The notes under the pieces: model-generated
Told to the model about the DNA's origin: nothing
Seen by the model: the letters and a program-made list of their open reading frames with translations, nothing else
Database searches by the model: none
Assembly: GCF_001592045.1 (NCBI RefSeq)
Contig: NZ_BCWB01000047.1
Location: 1 to 63,533, forward strand
Length of the DNA stretch: 63,533 nt
From: Thermobifida fusca NBRC 14071 = JCM 3263
GTDB lineage: Bacteria > Actinomycetota > Actinomycetes > Streptosporangiales > Streptosporangiaceae
Direction: 5' to 3'
Program-made: the position numbers and the translations under genes
Shown here: piece by piece, positions 25,355 to 34,066 of the stretch
Layout: each line of letters opens with the position of its first letter
Position numbering within the stretch: the stretch's first letter is position 1

Positions 25355-26563
25355 GTGCTGTTTACGAGTGCTCCACTGGAGTCTGTCGCCGAAGCACAGC
25401 GGCGCGCCAAAAAACGGCTGCCCACGGCGGTCTACGCGTCACTCATCGCCGGGACAGAGAAAGGCCTCACACTCCACGACAACATCCAAGCGTTCGACGA
25501 GATCGGGTTGATCCCGCGTATCGCCGCGGACCTGCCCCCTCAACGGGAGATGAGCACCACCATCATGGGGCAGGAGATCTCCTTCCCCGTCATCGTCTCC
25601 CCAGCGGGAGCCCAGGCCGTCGACCCCGGCGGGGAAGTGGCCGTGGCACGGGCCGCCGCAGCAGCGGGCACCGCGATCGGGCTCAGCTCGTTCGCGAGCA
25701 TGCCGTTCGAAGACGTGGCTGCGGCCAACCCTAAAGCGTTCTTCCAGCTGTACTGGGTGGGAACCCGAGACGACATCGCGGAACGCGTGGAACACGCCCG
25801 CCAGGCCGGGGCGAAAGGACTCATCCTCACCCTGGACTGGTCGTTCGCCAGCCGCCGCGACTGGGGAAGCCCGACCATTCCGGAGCGGGTGACCCTCTCC
25901 ACCCTGGTGGAGTTCCTTCCCATGGGGCTTTCCCGGCCGGGATGGGCGCTGCGGTTCCTGCTCGGCGGAATCCCCGACCTCAAAGCCCCCAACCTGCGGA
26001 CCCGGGCCAAAGGCACCCCAACCTTCAAACAGGCGTACGTGGAATGGACGCAGACCCCGCTGCCCACCTGGGACGACGTGCGATGGCTGCGGGAGCTGTG
26101 GGGCGGCGAGTTCATGGTCAAAGGCGTCTTCTACCCCGACGACGCGCGGCGGGCCGTCGACTGCGGGGCCACAGCGATCTCCGTTTCCAACCACGGAGGC
26201 AACAACCTCGACGGTATCCCCGCCTCCCTGCGTGCGCTGCCTGCCGTAGTCGAAGCCGTGGGCGACCAGGTCGAAGTGCTGATGGACGGCGGGATCCGCC
26301 GCGGCAGCGACGTCGTCAAAGCCCTGGCCATGGGCGCGAAAGCCGTGCTTGTGGGCCGCGTATGGCTGTGGGGGCTTGCCGCCGGCGGAGAGGAAGGGGT
26401 CCGCCAGGTGCTGGAGATCCTGCGTTCCGGCATCGACGAGGCCCTCATCGGGCTGGGCCACAAGTCGATCCGCGAACTGAGCCCGAACGACCTGGTCATC
26501 CCGGAAGGGTTCACCATCCCCATGACGGATGGGAAAGTGCCGGCAGCCCGGAAAAAGAAGTAG
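25355..26563 (+). CDS. FMN-dependent alpha-hydroxy acid oxidase family, MftD-like (pre-mycofactocin synthase)
   Basis: A 402-aa FMN enzyme of the lactate/glycolate oxidase fold. Stretches EAQRRAKKRLPTAVYASLIAG, MSTTIMGQEISFPVIVSP, GLILTLDWSFASRRDWGSP and AISVSNHGGNNLDGIPAS follow what I recall of actinobacterial MftD closely, including NHGGNN where true lactate oxidases have an Arg. MftD converts a modified VY dipeptide into pre-mycofactocin. No mftA, mftB, mftC, mftE or mftF gene lies nearby, so either the cluster is elsewhere or this paralogue acts on another substrate. GTG at 25355 follows AGGAGGG. Confidence 0.8.
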   Translation: MLFTSAPLESVAEAQRRAKKRLPTAVYASLIAGTEKGLTLHDNIQAFDEIGLIPRIAADLPPQREMSTTIMGQEISFPVIVSPAGAQAVDPGGEVAVARAAAAAGTAIGLSSFASMPFEDVAAANPKAFFQLYWVGTRDDIAERVEHARQAGAKGLILTLDWSFASRRDWGSPTIPERVTLSTLVEFLPMGLSRPGWALRFLLGGIPDLKAPNLRTRAKGTPTFKQAYVEWTQTPLPTWDDVRWLRELWGGEFMVKGVFYPDDARRAVDCGATAISVSNHGGNNLDGIPASLRALPAVVEAVGDQVEVLMDGGIRRGSDVVKALAMGAKAVLVGRVWLWGLAAGGEEGVRQVLEILRSGIDEALIGLGHKSIRELSPNDLVIPEGFTIPMTDGKVPAARKKK

Positions 26564-26611
26564 TACCGCTCCGGCAGCAGCCCCACCGTCGCGACCGCAC
26601 AGTCCGTGACT

Positions 26612-26648
26612 GCCCGCCGGTCTGCTCCCCTGCGGGAAACCGGCGGGC
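26612..26648 (+). terminator. Terminator after the MftD-like gene
   Basis: Perfect 10-bp arms GCCCGCCGGT (26612-26621) and ACCGGCGGGC (26639-26648), about 50 bp after the stop. Confidence 0.7.
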
Positions 26649-26835
26649 GACTGCGGGCGGAATCCGCGGTATGCCCGCCGCGGCCGCGCCGCGCGATCCC
26701 GCGTGACACCCCTAGGCCGAGCATGCTGCCGCGCGCCGACAACCGCGGCCGCGCTGCGGGGCGCTCGGTGGAAACCTTCGGCAATAGCCCCGACTACTAC
26801 GGCTGAAACCGCACAAAAGGGGAAGAGGCGCACGC

Positions 26836-28974
26836 ATGAAGGTCTGGAATATCAGCACTGGTACGAGCGGGGAAGGAAGCGGCGCGGTCACCATTGTCGA
26901 GGGGACCTCCTTCGCCATTTCGGCAGGCGACGGCAGCATGCTCCCCGACCACCCGCACGGAGTCTTCTACGACGACATCCGTATCGTGTCGAAATGGGAG
27001 TTCTCCGTCGACAACCAGGCGCTTGAGCCGCTCACCGTCATCGTCCACGACCAGCCCTACCAGGCCGTGTTCCTCGCCCGCGCCCGACGCGGCGGCAGAA
27101 CCAGCAACACCATCTTCGTCGAACGGGAACGGCGGGTAGGCACCGGCATGCGCGAAGACATCACCCTGCGCAACATGGGCCGGGAACCCGCGGCCTGCAC
27201 GGTAACCCTCGTCGTCGACGCGGACTTCGCCGACCTGTTCGAGGTGAAGAAAGGCGAACCCCAGAACGACGGCCACTACGTCTTCCGCAGCGAAGGCACC
27301 CGCATCATCGTGGAACGCTGGTGGCGCGGCATGCAGCGCGGCGTCATCATCCAGGCAGACGACGCCACCTCGGTCGCCCACGACCGGATCACCTTCCGCG
27401 CCGTCGTCCCCGAACGCGGCCAATGGTCGACCACCGTCCTGGTGCGTCCCGTCGTCGACGGGGAGGACCTGAGACCCCGCTTCCCGAAAGAGCAGCCGGT
27501 GGACGAGTCCGAGCCGGCCCGCCGGCTCCGGGAATGGCAGAGCAACACCCCGGTCGTCTCCACCGACAACGACGCGCTGCTCGCGGTCCTGCGTCGCAGC
27601 CAGCAGGATGTGGGCGCCCTCCGCATCTTCGACTCCCGGCACCCGCAGCGGTCCATCGTCGCCGCGGGAGCCCCCTGGTTCATGGCCCTGTTCGGACGGG
27701 ACTCGCTGCTCACCGCCTACATGGCGCTGCCTCTCGACCCGTCACTCGCGCTCGGCACCCTGCAGACTCTTGCCGACCGGCAAGGAGTTGAAGAGAACAT
27801 CCTGACCGAGGAAGAACCCGGCCGTATCCTGCACGAATCACGGTTGGGCAAGGAGAGCGGCCTCTGGCTGGGCGACGGCACCGTCTACTACGGCACCGCC
27901 GATGCGACCCCGCTGTTCGTCATCCTCCTCGGTGAACTGTCCCGGTGGGGCGCAGACCCAGCCGAGATCGAAAAACTGCTCCCCCACGCCGACCGCGCCC
28001 TGGAATGGATCGAACGCTACGGCGACCGCGACGGGGACGGGTTCGTGGAATACCGGCGGCGCACCGACCAGGGGCTGGTCAACCAGGGGTGGAAAGACTC
28101 GTGGGACGGTATCAACTTCGCTGACGGGCGGATCGCCGAAGCACCGATCGCCCTCTGCGAGGTGCAGGGCTACGTTTATGCTGCCTACCTCGCCCGCGCC
28201 TACCTGGCCCACCAGACAGGAGACGACCAACGTGCCCGGTACTGGACGGAACGGGCCGCCGACCTCAAAAAAGCGTTCAACGAACGGTTCTGGCAGCCGG
28301 AGCTCGGCTACTACGCCGTGGCGTTGGACCACGAGAAGAAACCGGTCGACGCGTGCACGTCGAACATGGGCCACTGCCTGTGGAGCGGCATCGTCGACGA
28401 GGACAAAGCGCCTTACGTGGCCGACCGGCTGCTCAGCCCGACCATGTTCTCCGGGTGGGGGATCCGCACCCTCGCCACCGATATGGGCGCCTACGACCCG
28501 GTGAGCTACCACAACGGGTCGGTATGGCCGCACGACAACGCGATCATCGCGTCCGGGCTCATGCGCTACGGCTTCACCGAGCACGCCCAGCGCGTCGCCA
28601 CCGCCCTGTTCGAAGCAGCCGAACACTTCGGATACCGGCTCCCTGAACTGTTCTGCGGCTTCGACCGCACCGACTATCCCAAACCCGTGCCCTATCCCAC
28701 TTCCTGCTCTCCGCAGGCTTGGGCGGCCGCAACACCGATCCACCTGCTGCGGACCCTGCTCCGCTTCGACCCGTGGGTGCCGCGCGGGGAACTGCGCCTC
28801 GCCCCCAGCCTGCCGCCGGGATACACCCGGCTGCGGATCGAACGCCTCCCCATTGCGGGAAGCCAATTGACCGTTGACGTCACCGGCGACGAGGTCTCAG
28901 TGGAGGGCCTGCCGGAAGGGCTGCGGCTCGTCTCAGAACCGCGTGAGCTGGACTCCCTGTCCTTGGTGGAGTGA
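26836..28974 (+). CDS. Glycogen debranching-like enzyme (amylo-alpha-1,6-glucosidase family)
   Basis: A 712-aa protein with an N-terminal beta-sandwich of the GDE_N_bis type (about 15-200: GVFYDDIRIVSKWEF, ERERRVGTGMREDITLRNMG) and a C-terminal (alpha/alpha)6 barrel (about 260-660). Barrel signatures include AAGAPWFMALFGRDSLLTAYM, LVNQGWKDSWDGI and YHNGSVWPHDNAIIASGL, with acidic residues D and E at the expected catalytic loops. It should remove alpha-1,6 branches or act on related glucans in the cytoplasm. A glycosyltransferase follows 55 bp later, suggesting a shared glycan or trehalose/glycogen task. The start follows GAAGAGG. Confidence 0.85.
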   Translation: MKVWNISTGTSGEGSGAVTIVEGTSFAISAGDGSMLPDHPHGVFYDDIRIVSKWEFSVDNQALEPLTVIVHDQPYQAVFLARARRGGRTSNTIFVERERRVGTGMREDITLRNMGREPAACTVTLVVDADFADLFEVKKGEPQNDGHYVFRSEGTRIIVERWWRGMQRGVIIQADDATSVAHDRITFRAVVPERGQWSTTVLVRPVVDGEDLRPRFPKEQPVDESEPARRLREWQSNTPVVSTDNDALLAVLRRSQQDVGALRIFDSRHPQRSIVAAGAPWFMALFGRDSLLTAYMALPLDPSLALGTLQTLADRQGVEENILTEEEPGRILHESRLGKESGLWLGDGTVYYGTADATPLFVILLGELSRWGADPAEIEKLLPHADRALEWIERYGDRDGDGFVEYRRRTDQGLVNQGWKDSWDGINFADGRIAEAPIALCEVQGYVYAAYLARAYLAHQTGDDQRARYWTERAADLKKAFNERFWQPELGYYAVALDHEKKPVDACTSNMGHCLWSGIVDEDKAPYVADRLLSPTMFSGWGIRTLATDMGAYDPVSYHNGSVWPHDNAIIASGLMRYGFTEHAQRVATALFEAAEHFGYRLPELFCGFDRTDYPKPVPYPTSCSPQAWAAATPIHLLRTLLRFDPWVPRGELRLAPSLPPGYTRLRIERLPIAGSQLTVDVTGDEVSVEGLPEGLRLVSEPRELDSLSLVE

Positions 28975-29029
28975 CTGGGAGGGATGCCGCCACGACCGGC
29001 TCGATATCCGTGTGGGAGTTGATCGGGTC

Positions 29030-30112
29030 ATGGACCAAGCAACCACTCTCGAACGCCCCCGGCTGCGGCTCGCCCTGCTGGCACCGCCCTGGTACGAGAT
29101 CCCGCCCGTCGCCTACGGAGGCGTCGAAGAGGTCATGGGGGAGCTCGCAGAGCAACTGGTCGCCCGTGGCCACGACGTGACCATTGTCGGAGTAGGGAGG
29201 AAAAGGACCCGGGCGAAGCTCCGGACGACCTACGACGAGCCGCAGGGCGAGCGGATCGGCGACCGCACCGTTGAGATCGCGCACGCCGCGGAAGCACAGC
29301 AGGTCATAGCGGAACTGCAACCGGACCTCGTGCACGACCACACGATGATCGGAGCGCTCACGGCAGCGGTCCGCCCGGCGCCCACTGTGGCGACCGTCCA
29401 CTCGATCGTCACCCCGGACCTCGCCCGGTACTACCGGGCGGTGCGGGAGAGCGTGCAGCTTGTCGCGGTCTCCGATACCCAACGGCGGTTGGCGCCGGAT
29501 CTGCCGTGGGCCGCGACCGTGCACAACGGGATCAACCCCTACCGGTTTCCGTTCCGCGCAGACAAAGAGGACTATGCGCTGGTGCTGGGCCGCAGCACCC
29601 CGGAGAAAGGGATCGATATCGCGATCCGCGCGGCCCGGGAGGCGGGGCGCCGACTGGTGATCGCGCTCAAACGCAGCCAGCCCGACGAGCGGGCCTACTT
29701 CGACGAAGTGATCCGCCCTCTGCTCGGGCCCACCACCGAATACGTGGGGGAGGTCTCCCAAGAGGAGAAGCTGACCCTGCTCGCTAGGGCCCGCTGCCTG
29801 CTCTTCCCGGTCCGCTGGGAAGAACCGTTCGGCATGGTGGCCGTAGAAGCAATGGCGTGCGGCACCCCGGTGGTTGGATTCAGCCGCGGAGGGATTCAGG
29901 AAACCGTGCGCGGCGGGGTCACCGGCGTGCTGGTTTCCCGGGAGGCCGAACTCGCCGCGGCAGTGGATCACGCCGCCCAGTTGGACCCCCACGCCTGCCG
30001 GGAGCACGTGCAGCGCAACTTCAGTGGGGAGACGATGGCGCGGAACTATGAACGGGCCTACTATTCCGTGCTTCACCTAAGAGCGGTGCCGCAGTTCTCC
30101 GGGGCCCGCTGA
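29030..30112 (+). CDS. GT4 family glycosyltransferase
   Basis: A 360-aa GT-B glycosyltransferase. The N-terminal Rossmann domain begins LRLALLAPPWYEIPPVAYGGVEEV, the usual GT4 acceptor loop. The C-terminal domain has LVLGRSTPEKGIDIAIRAA and the donor motif WEEPFGMVAVEAMACGTPVVGF (E-x7-E type), split here by normal spacing. Donor and acceptor are unknown. Its position after the debranching-like gene suggests joint work in glycan metabolism. Confidence 0.85.
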   Translation: MDQATTLERPRLRLALLAPPWYEIPPVAYGGVEEVMGELAEQLVARGHDVTIVGVGRKRTRAKLRTTYDEPQGERIGDRTVEIAHAAEAQQVIAELQPDLVHDHTMIGALTAAVRPAPTVATVHSIVTPDLARYYRAVRESVQLVAVSDTQRRLAPDLPWAATVHNGINPYRFPFRADKEDYALVLGRSTPEKGIDIAIRAAREAGRRLVIALKRSQPDERAYFDEVIRPLLGPTTEYVGEVSQEEKLTLLARARCLLFPVRWEEPFGMVAVEAMACGTPVVGFSRGGIQETVRGGVTGVLVSREAELAAAVDHAAQLDPHACREHVQRNFSGETMARNYERAYYSVLHLRAVPQFSGAR

Positions 30113-31202
30113 CCGCACATTCCCCGGGGCCGTTGGGAAAGGTGTTTCTTGATCGGGATCCCCGGCAATGGCGCGGCCGCGCGCCCTCCGGTATCGAGAG
30201 GGCGTTTTTCTTGCAGCTAGTGCAAGGTCTACCAGGGAAAACGCTGTCTCTTTGCCACGGCGGGCCAGAAGAACAGCAGCACTATCGGCATCGGAGGAAA
30301 CCCGCGGATGTCCCCGGAGGGTTTCGAGATACCTGCGCAGAAACCCGGCGGGCACCCGAAGGCTTGCGTGACATCAGCACAGGTCAAAGGGAGAGAGGGC
30401 GGGAGGAACACTTCTTCGGAGCGTGGTGGCCTGCTTTTCTCCTCCTATCTGAGCGGCGCGGGCGGGAACGGTTGGCGATGGGTTTCCTGTTCTCTTCACG
30501 CGGCACCACGGGCGCGTTTCGGTCGAGGCCGGCAGAGCCAGCCACCCCGCAGCGGGGCGTCGCGGCCGGTCGCTTCCGCGTGGCTCTGGGCGCAGCCTGC
30601 CGCAGAAGAGCTAAAAGCGGTGTCCGGCATAGCGGTGATCAGGCCGTTGGAGATATGAAGGACTGCGCATTCCTTCTCGGCACGCAGTGCTGTCCCGGGA
30701 GGGCCGCCCTGGGAAGCGGGCGACGGCGGCAGGGAAGAGGGGACCCGGGCAGAAAGAAGTGGCAGGAAGGAGCTGTTTTTCCGTAAGGAGTCCGGCTGAA
30801 AGGATGTATTATTGACAGCCGTTGTCTTCTGAGTGTCAGGGTGAGACCGCACAGTGGTCGGCGACGTCCCCAGCAGGAACGAGTGCTAGCCGACAAGCCC
30901 CGTTATTCGCATTTGTGGACAACTCGGAAAACTGGCCGTTCCGCCGCGATTAGCGGTGGCAGCTCTGCGGTGAACGGATGCCTCAGTGTGTTTTCTTGCC
31001 TCGCTTCATTAGGTAAAATGAAGCTGGTTTTCTAAACGGAGGCCAAAGCGGCTCCTGATTCTATCGAAATCTTATAGAAAAGATAAAGATCGTAATACGA
31101 GGTGCCGCTTCTTCAGGAAAGACCTGACATTCTGTTGGAGTTATCCAGATAGCTTGTCTGGTTACCCGAAGTCTCTCTTACCCATGGATGGAGACCGTCC
31201 CT
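30113..31202. other. Gene-free kilobase upstream of lsr2
   Basis: I find no supported gene. Open frames on both strands (for example 30133-30786 plus, 30077-30355 minus) lack family signatures, plausible ribosome binding sites and normal composition. The left end holds a terminator (30182-30209). Base composition falls to the right: 31020-31140 is AT-rich (TTATAGAAAAGATAAAG) and likely contains the lsr2 promoter. Just before lsr2, CCAGA and TCTGG form a small inverted repeat (31147-31163). A degraded gene or regulatory RNA is possible. Confidence 0.45.
30182..30209 (+). terminator. Intrinsic terminator with T-tract after the GT4 gene
   Basis: CGCCCTC (30182-30188) pairs with GAGGGCG (30198-30204), followed directly by TTTTTC. 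One of the few textbook rho-independent terminators in the window. Confidence 0.75.
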
Positions 31203-31538
31203 ATGGCACAGAAGGTTCAGGTGCTTCTCATTGACGACCTCGATGGTGGCGAGGCCGAGGAGACGGTCTCGTTCGGACTCGACGGCTCCACCTACGAGAT
31301 CGATCTCAGCAGCGACAACGCGGCAAAGCTCCGCGCGGCCCTCGCCCCGTACGTCGAAGTGGCCCGCCGGGCACCCGCGAAGCGCCCCGCCGCCCGGGGA
31401 AAGCAGCGCACCACCTCGGCCAAGGACCGCAGCGCCGAAATCCGGGCGTGGGCCAAGGCTGCGGGAAAGCAGATCAGCGACCGAGGCCGCATTCCTCAGG
31501 CGATCGTAGACGAATACTTCGCGACACAGCAGGGCTGA
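31203..31538 (+). CDS. lsr2: Lsr2 family nucleoid-associated protein
   Basis: A 111-aa Lsr2 protein, an H-NS-like silencer of AT-rich DNA in actinobacteria. The N-terminal dimerisation domain opens AQKVQVLLIDDLDGGEAEETVSFGLDG. A basic, Ala/Pro-rich linker (about 58-75) follows. The C-terminal DNA-binding domain has EIRAWAKAAGKQISDRGRIPQAIVDEYF, where RGRIP is the AT-hook-like motif. The ATG at 31203 gives the family-typical N-terminus; an ATG 15 nt earlier is in frame. Streptomycetes often have more than one Lsr2, so this may be a paralogue. It sits in an AT-richer, gene-poor area and converges with the P450 pair. Confidence 0.93.
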   Translation: MAQKVQVLLIDDLDGGEAEETVSFGLDGSTYEIDLSSDNAAKLRAALAPYVEVARRAPAKRPAARGKQRTTSAKDRSAEIRAWAKAAGKQISDRGRIPQAIVDEYFATQQG

Positions 31539-31568
31539 TCCGCACCGCACCCGCGGATAGGACACGGT

Positions 31569-31621
31569 GAGGGCCGGGAGGCAGCGGCGGACGAACCGCT
31601 GCAGAAAGCTTCCCGGCCCTC
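31569..31621. terminator. Nested bidirectional terminator between lsr2 and the P450 pair
   Basis: Outer arms GAGGGCCGGGA (31569-31579) and TCCCGGCCCTC (31611-31621) enclose an inner hairpin GCAGCGG/CCGCTGC (31581-31602). Its position between convergent genes suggests termination on both strands. Confidence 0.8.
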
Positions 31622-31640
31622 GTGCTGTGCGCAGTGCAGA

Positions 31641-32849
31641 TCAGGGTTTCGGGCGCAAGAGCACCGGTCGGCTCAGCGGATGGTTCATGAACACGGTCGG
31701 CGTCGGCGGGGCCTCACCGACCAGGGTGATGTCGGGGAAGCGCTCAAACAACGCGGGGAGCGCGATCAAGAGCTCCAAGCGGGCAAGCGCCGCCCCGAGA
31801 CAGAGGTGGGCGCCGTGGCCGAACGCCAAATGGCGGGGCCTGGGGCGGGTGATGTCGAAACGGTCGGGGTCGTCATAGGCCTGCGGGTCCCGGTTGGCCG
31901 GGCCGAAGCCGATGAGCACGGCGTCCCCAGCCGGGATCGTGATGCCGTCGATCTCCACGTCCCGCGTGGTGTACAGGAACGGCAGCATGACCACCGCTGA
32001 TTCGAAGCGCAGGCACTCCTCGATGGCGTTCTCCCACGACGCCTGACCGGTGCGGAGCAGGTGCAGCTGGTCGGGGTGGGTGAGCAGGAGCTGCACCGAG
32101 TTGCTGATCATGCCCATGGTGGTTTCGAACCCGCCGATGATGAGCAGCAGCGTGTTGTGGATCAGCTCGGTTTCACTCAGCCGGTCGCCGTCCTCCGCAC
32201 GCGCCTCGATCATCGCGCTGATCAGGCCGTCGTCCAAGTTCTTCCGTTTAGCCTCGATCAGCGAGGCGACGAAGGTGAACGCGTCGGCGTTGGCCTCAGG
32301 GTCCGTGCCGGAGAGGGTGCGCGTCACCAGCGTCTGCAACGTGAGGTGGTCTTCCTCGTTGAGGCCGAGCAGTTCGCTGATGACACGGATCGGCAGCGGG
32401 AAAGAATAGGCGGCTTTGAGGTCGACCACCCCGTCGCTCTCGGCCATCCGGTCGAGGAGCTCGTTCGTGATCTCCTCGATGCGCGGACGGAGGGCTTCGA
32501 CGCGACGGCGGGTGAAAGCGGCTTGGACCAGGCCGCGCATGCGTTTGTGGTCCGCTCCGGAGCGGGCCAGCATGGATTCCACGCGCAGCATGTTGGCGAC
32601 CGGATGGGTGGGGTCGACCTCGCCCGCCATCAGGGCGCGCCAGTTCCGCCAGCCGCGGACGAAGACCGATTCGTCAGCGAGGGCGTTGCGGAGCGGGGCG
32701 TCGTGGGTCAGAGCCCAGACTTCCAGGTTCCCGGGAAAAGCCACGCGTACCACCGGGCCTTTGTCGAGGAGTTCGCGTCGCTGCGCGGGGATGTCGACTC
32801 CTTTGGCCGGATCGAGGTAGACGGTGTGGGGTCGGCGGGACTGTCCCAT
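31641..32849 (-). CDS. Cytochrome P450, CYP154-like
   Basis: A 402-aa soluble bacterial P450 monooxygenase. The I-helix has GGFETT (239-244), the K-helix ExxR is E278-C-L-R281, and the heme loop is FGHGAHLCLG with the proximal Cys at 350. ALPALFERFPDITLV after the heme loop is like CYP154 members. The start at 32849 has AGGAGGAACTGA directly upstream. It follows a P450 that lacks ExxR, the CYP157-CYP154 tandem known from streptomycete conservons. No ferredoxin or reductase gene is close. The substrate is unknown. Confidence 0.88.
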   Translation of the reverse strand: MGQSRRPHTVYLDPAKGVDIPAQRRELLDKGPVVRVAFPGNLEVWALTHDAPLRNALADESVFVRGWRNWRALMAGEVDPTHPVANMLRVESMLARSGADHKRMRGLVQAAFTRRRVEALRPRIEEITNELLDRMAESDGVVDLKAAYSFPLPIRVISELLGLNEEDHLTLQTLVTRTLSGTDPEANADAFTFVASLIEAKRKNLDDGLISAMIEARAEDGDRLSETELIHNTLLLIIGGFETTMGMISNSVQLLLTHPDQLHLLRTGQASWENAIEECLRFESAVVMLPFLYTTRDVEIDGITIPAGDAVLIGFGPANRDPQAYDDPDRFDITRPRPRHLAFGHGAHLCLGAALARLELLIALPALFERFPDITLVGEAPPTPTVFMNHPLSRPVLLRPKP

Positions 32850-34066
32850 TCAGTTCCTCCTGGGTTGCTGACGGGGGTAGGGGTGAAGCGGACAGGCAGC
32901 GACTCCAGGCCACGGACGGCTAGTGAAGGGCGCCAGCGCAACTGCTCGGGCGGAACAGCCAAGGCCACGTCAGGGAGCCGGCGGAGCAGCCGTTCCACGG
33001 CGGTTTCGGCAATCGCCAGAGCCATGTCTTGACCGCGGAGGGGACAACTGTGCGGGCCCACCCCCCAGGTCAGGTGGGCGCGGTTCGTGGACATCGTGTC
33101 CGCGTCGCTGTGCTGCGCCAGGTCGAGGCTGGCCGCGGCGAAGCCCAGCACGAGGCACTCTCCCGCCCGGATGGGAACCCCGGCCAGTTCCACGTCCCGG
33201 ACGGGGTAGCGGCCGACGAGGGTTTGCAGCGGCGGGGTGGTCCACAGCGCCGTGTTGACGGCCTCGGAGATCAGCCCTGGCGAGGTGGTGAGTGCGGCGC
33301 GGCTCTCCGGGGTGGTGAGCAGCATCCGGATGGTGTTGCCGGTGAGGTGGGTGACCGGGTCGTCGGCTGCGGCGATGATCAGCAGCAGATTGTCGCGGAC
33401 CTCGACGTCGCTGAGTCCTTGGGCGACGAGGACTGAAGCCAGGTCTTTGCCGGGGGTGCGGCGCCGCTTCCGGGCCAGCTCGGTGAGCATCTCCGCGATG
33501 CGCATGAGGGCGGGAAAAGCGTTGGGGCCCTCGTCCCACATGGCCTGCATCTCGAGGCAGATGCGCATGGTTTCGGCCGGTCCCAGGCCGAAGAGACGGG
33601 CGAGCACGGTGACGGTGAGCTGCCGGGTGTACTGGGTGACCAGGTCAGCTTTGCCGTGGAGGCAGAAGGCGTCGATGAGCTGGTCTGCTGCCGCGGTGAT
33701 GTGCCCGGTGACCTGGCGCAGGCTCAGCGAGTCCAGAGCAGCGGTGAGCGCGGCGCGGTAGCGCTTGTGGTCGGCTCCGTCGGAGTACAGGGCGGACTGG
33801 TATTTGCCGTAGAGGACGCGGAGCGGGGAGCGTGGGCCGATCCGGCCGTTGGCCATGTCCGCCCAGCGGTCGGGGTCGCGCGCGTAGGTTTCGGCGTCGC
33901 GCATCACTTCCCGATTGAGTCGCCACGACAGCAGGAGCCAGCCGTTGATGCCCGGCTCGAGCTCGACCGGCGCGATCTCCCCGTATTCGGCGAGCAATGC
34001 GGGCCACAGGGCGGTGGGGTCGGCAGCCTGGTAGAGGCGGATGGGTGGGGAGGGAGAGCGGGTCAT
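32708..34066 (-). CDS. Cytochrome P450, CYP157-like, lacking the ExxR motif
   Basis: A P450 with a heme-ligand loop TWGVGPHSCPLRGQD (Cys341). The K-helix reads SEAVNTALWTTPPLQ: the expected ExxR is E268-A-V-N271, so the Arg is missing. The I-helix is IAAADDPV rather than AGxDT. Loss of ExxR is the known peculiarity of the CYP157 family, which normally sits before CYP154 in conservon operons. The frame runs 142 bp past the CYP154 start, adding about 50 unusual residues after PVRFTPTP. One base shift would place a TGA overlapping that ATG, so a frameshift near the 3' end is likely. The length is therefore 452 aa as read, about 403 expected. Confidence 0.8.
   Translation of the reverse strand: MTRSPSPPIRLYQAADPTALWPALLAEYGEIAPVELEPGINGWLLLSWRLNREVMRDAETYARDPDRWADMANGRIGPRSPLRVLYGKYQSALYSDGADHKRYRAALTAALDSLSLRQVTGHITAAADQLIDAFCLHGKADLVTQYTRQLTVTVLARLFGLGPAETMRICLEMQAMWDEGPNAFPALMRIAEMLTELARKRRRTPGKDLASVLVAQGLSDVEVRDNLLLIIAAADDPVTHLTGNTIRMLLTTPESRAALTTSPGLISEAVNTALWTTPPLQTLVGRYPVRDVELAGVPIRAGECLVLGFAAASLDLAQHSDADTMSTNRAHLTWGVGPHSCPLRGQDMALAIAETAVERLLRRLPDVALAVPPEQLRWRPSLAVRGLESLPVRFTPTPVSNPGGTEWDSPADPTPSTSIRPKESTSPRSDANSSTKARWYAWLFPGTWKSGL

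Noticed and set aside
30133-30786. 217-residue plus-strand frame before lsr2
   Set aside because: No signature, no plausible start, and it begins within the terminator region of the preceding gene.
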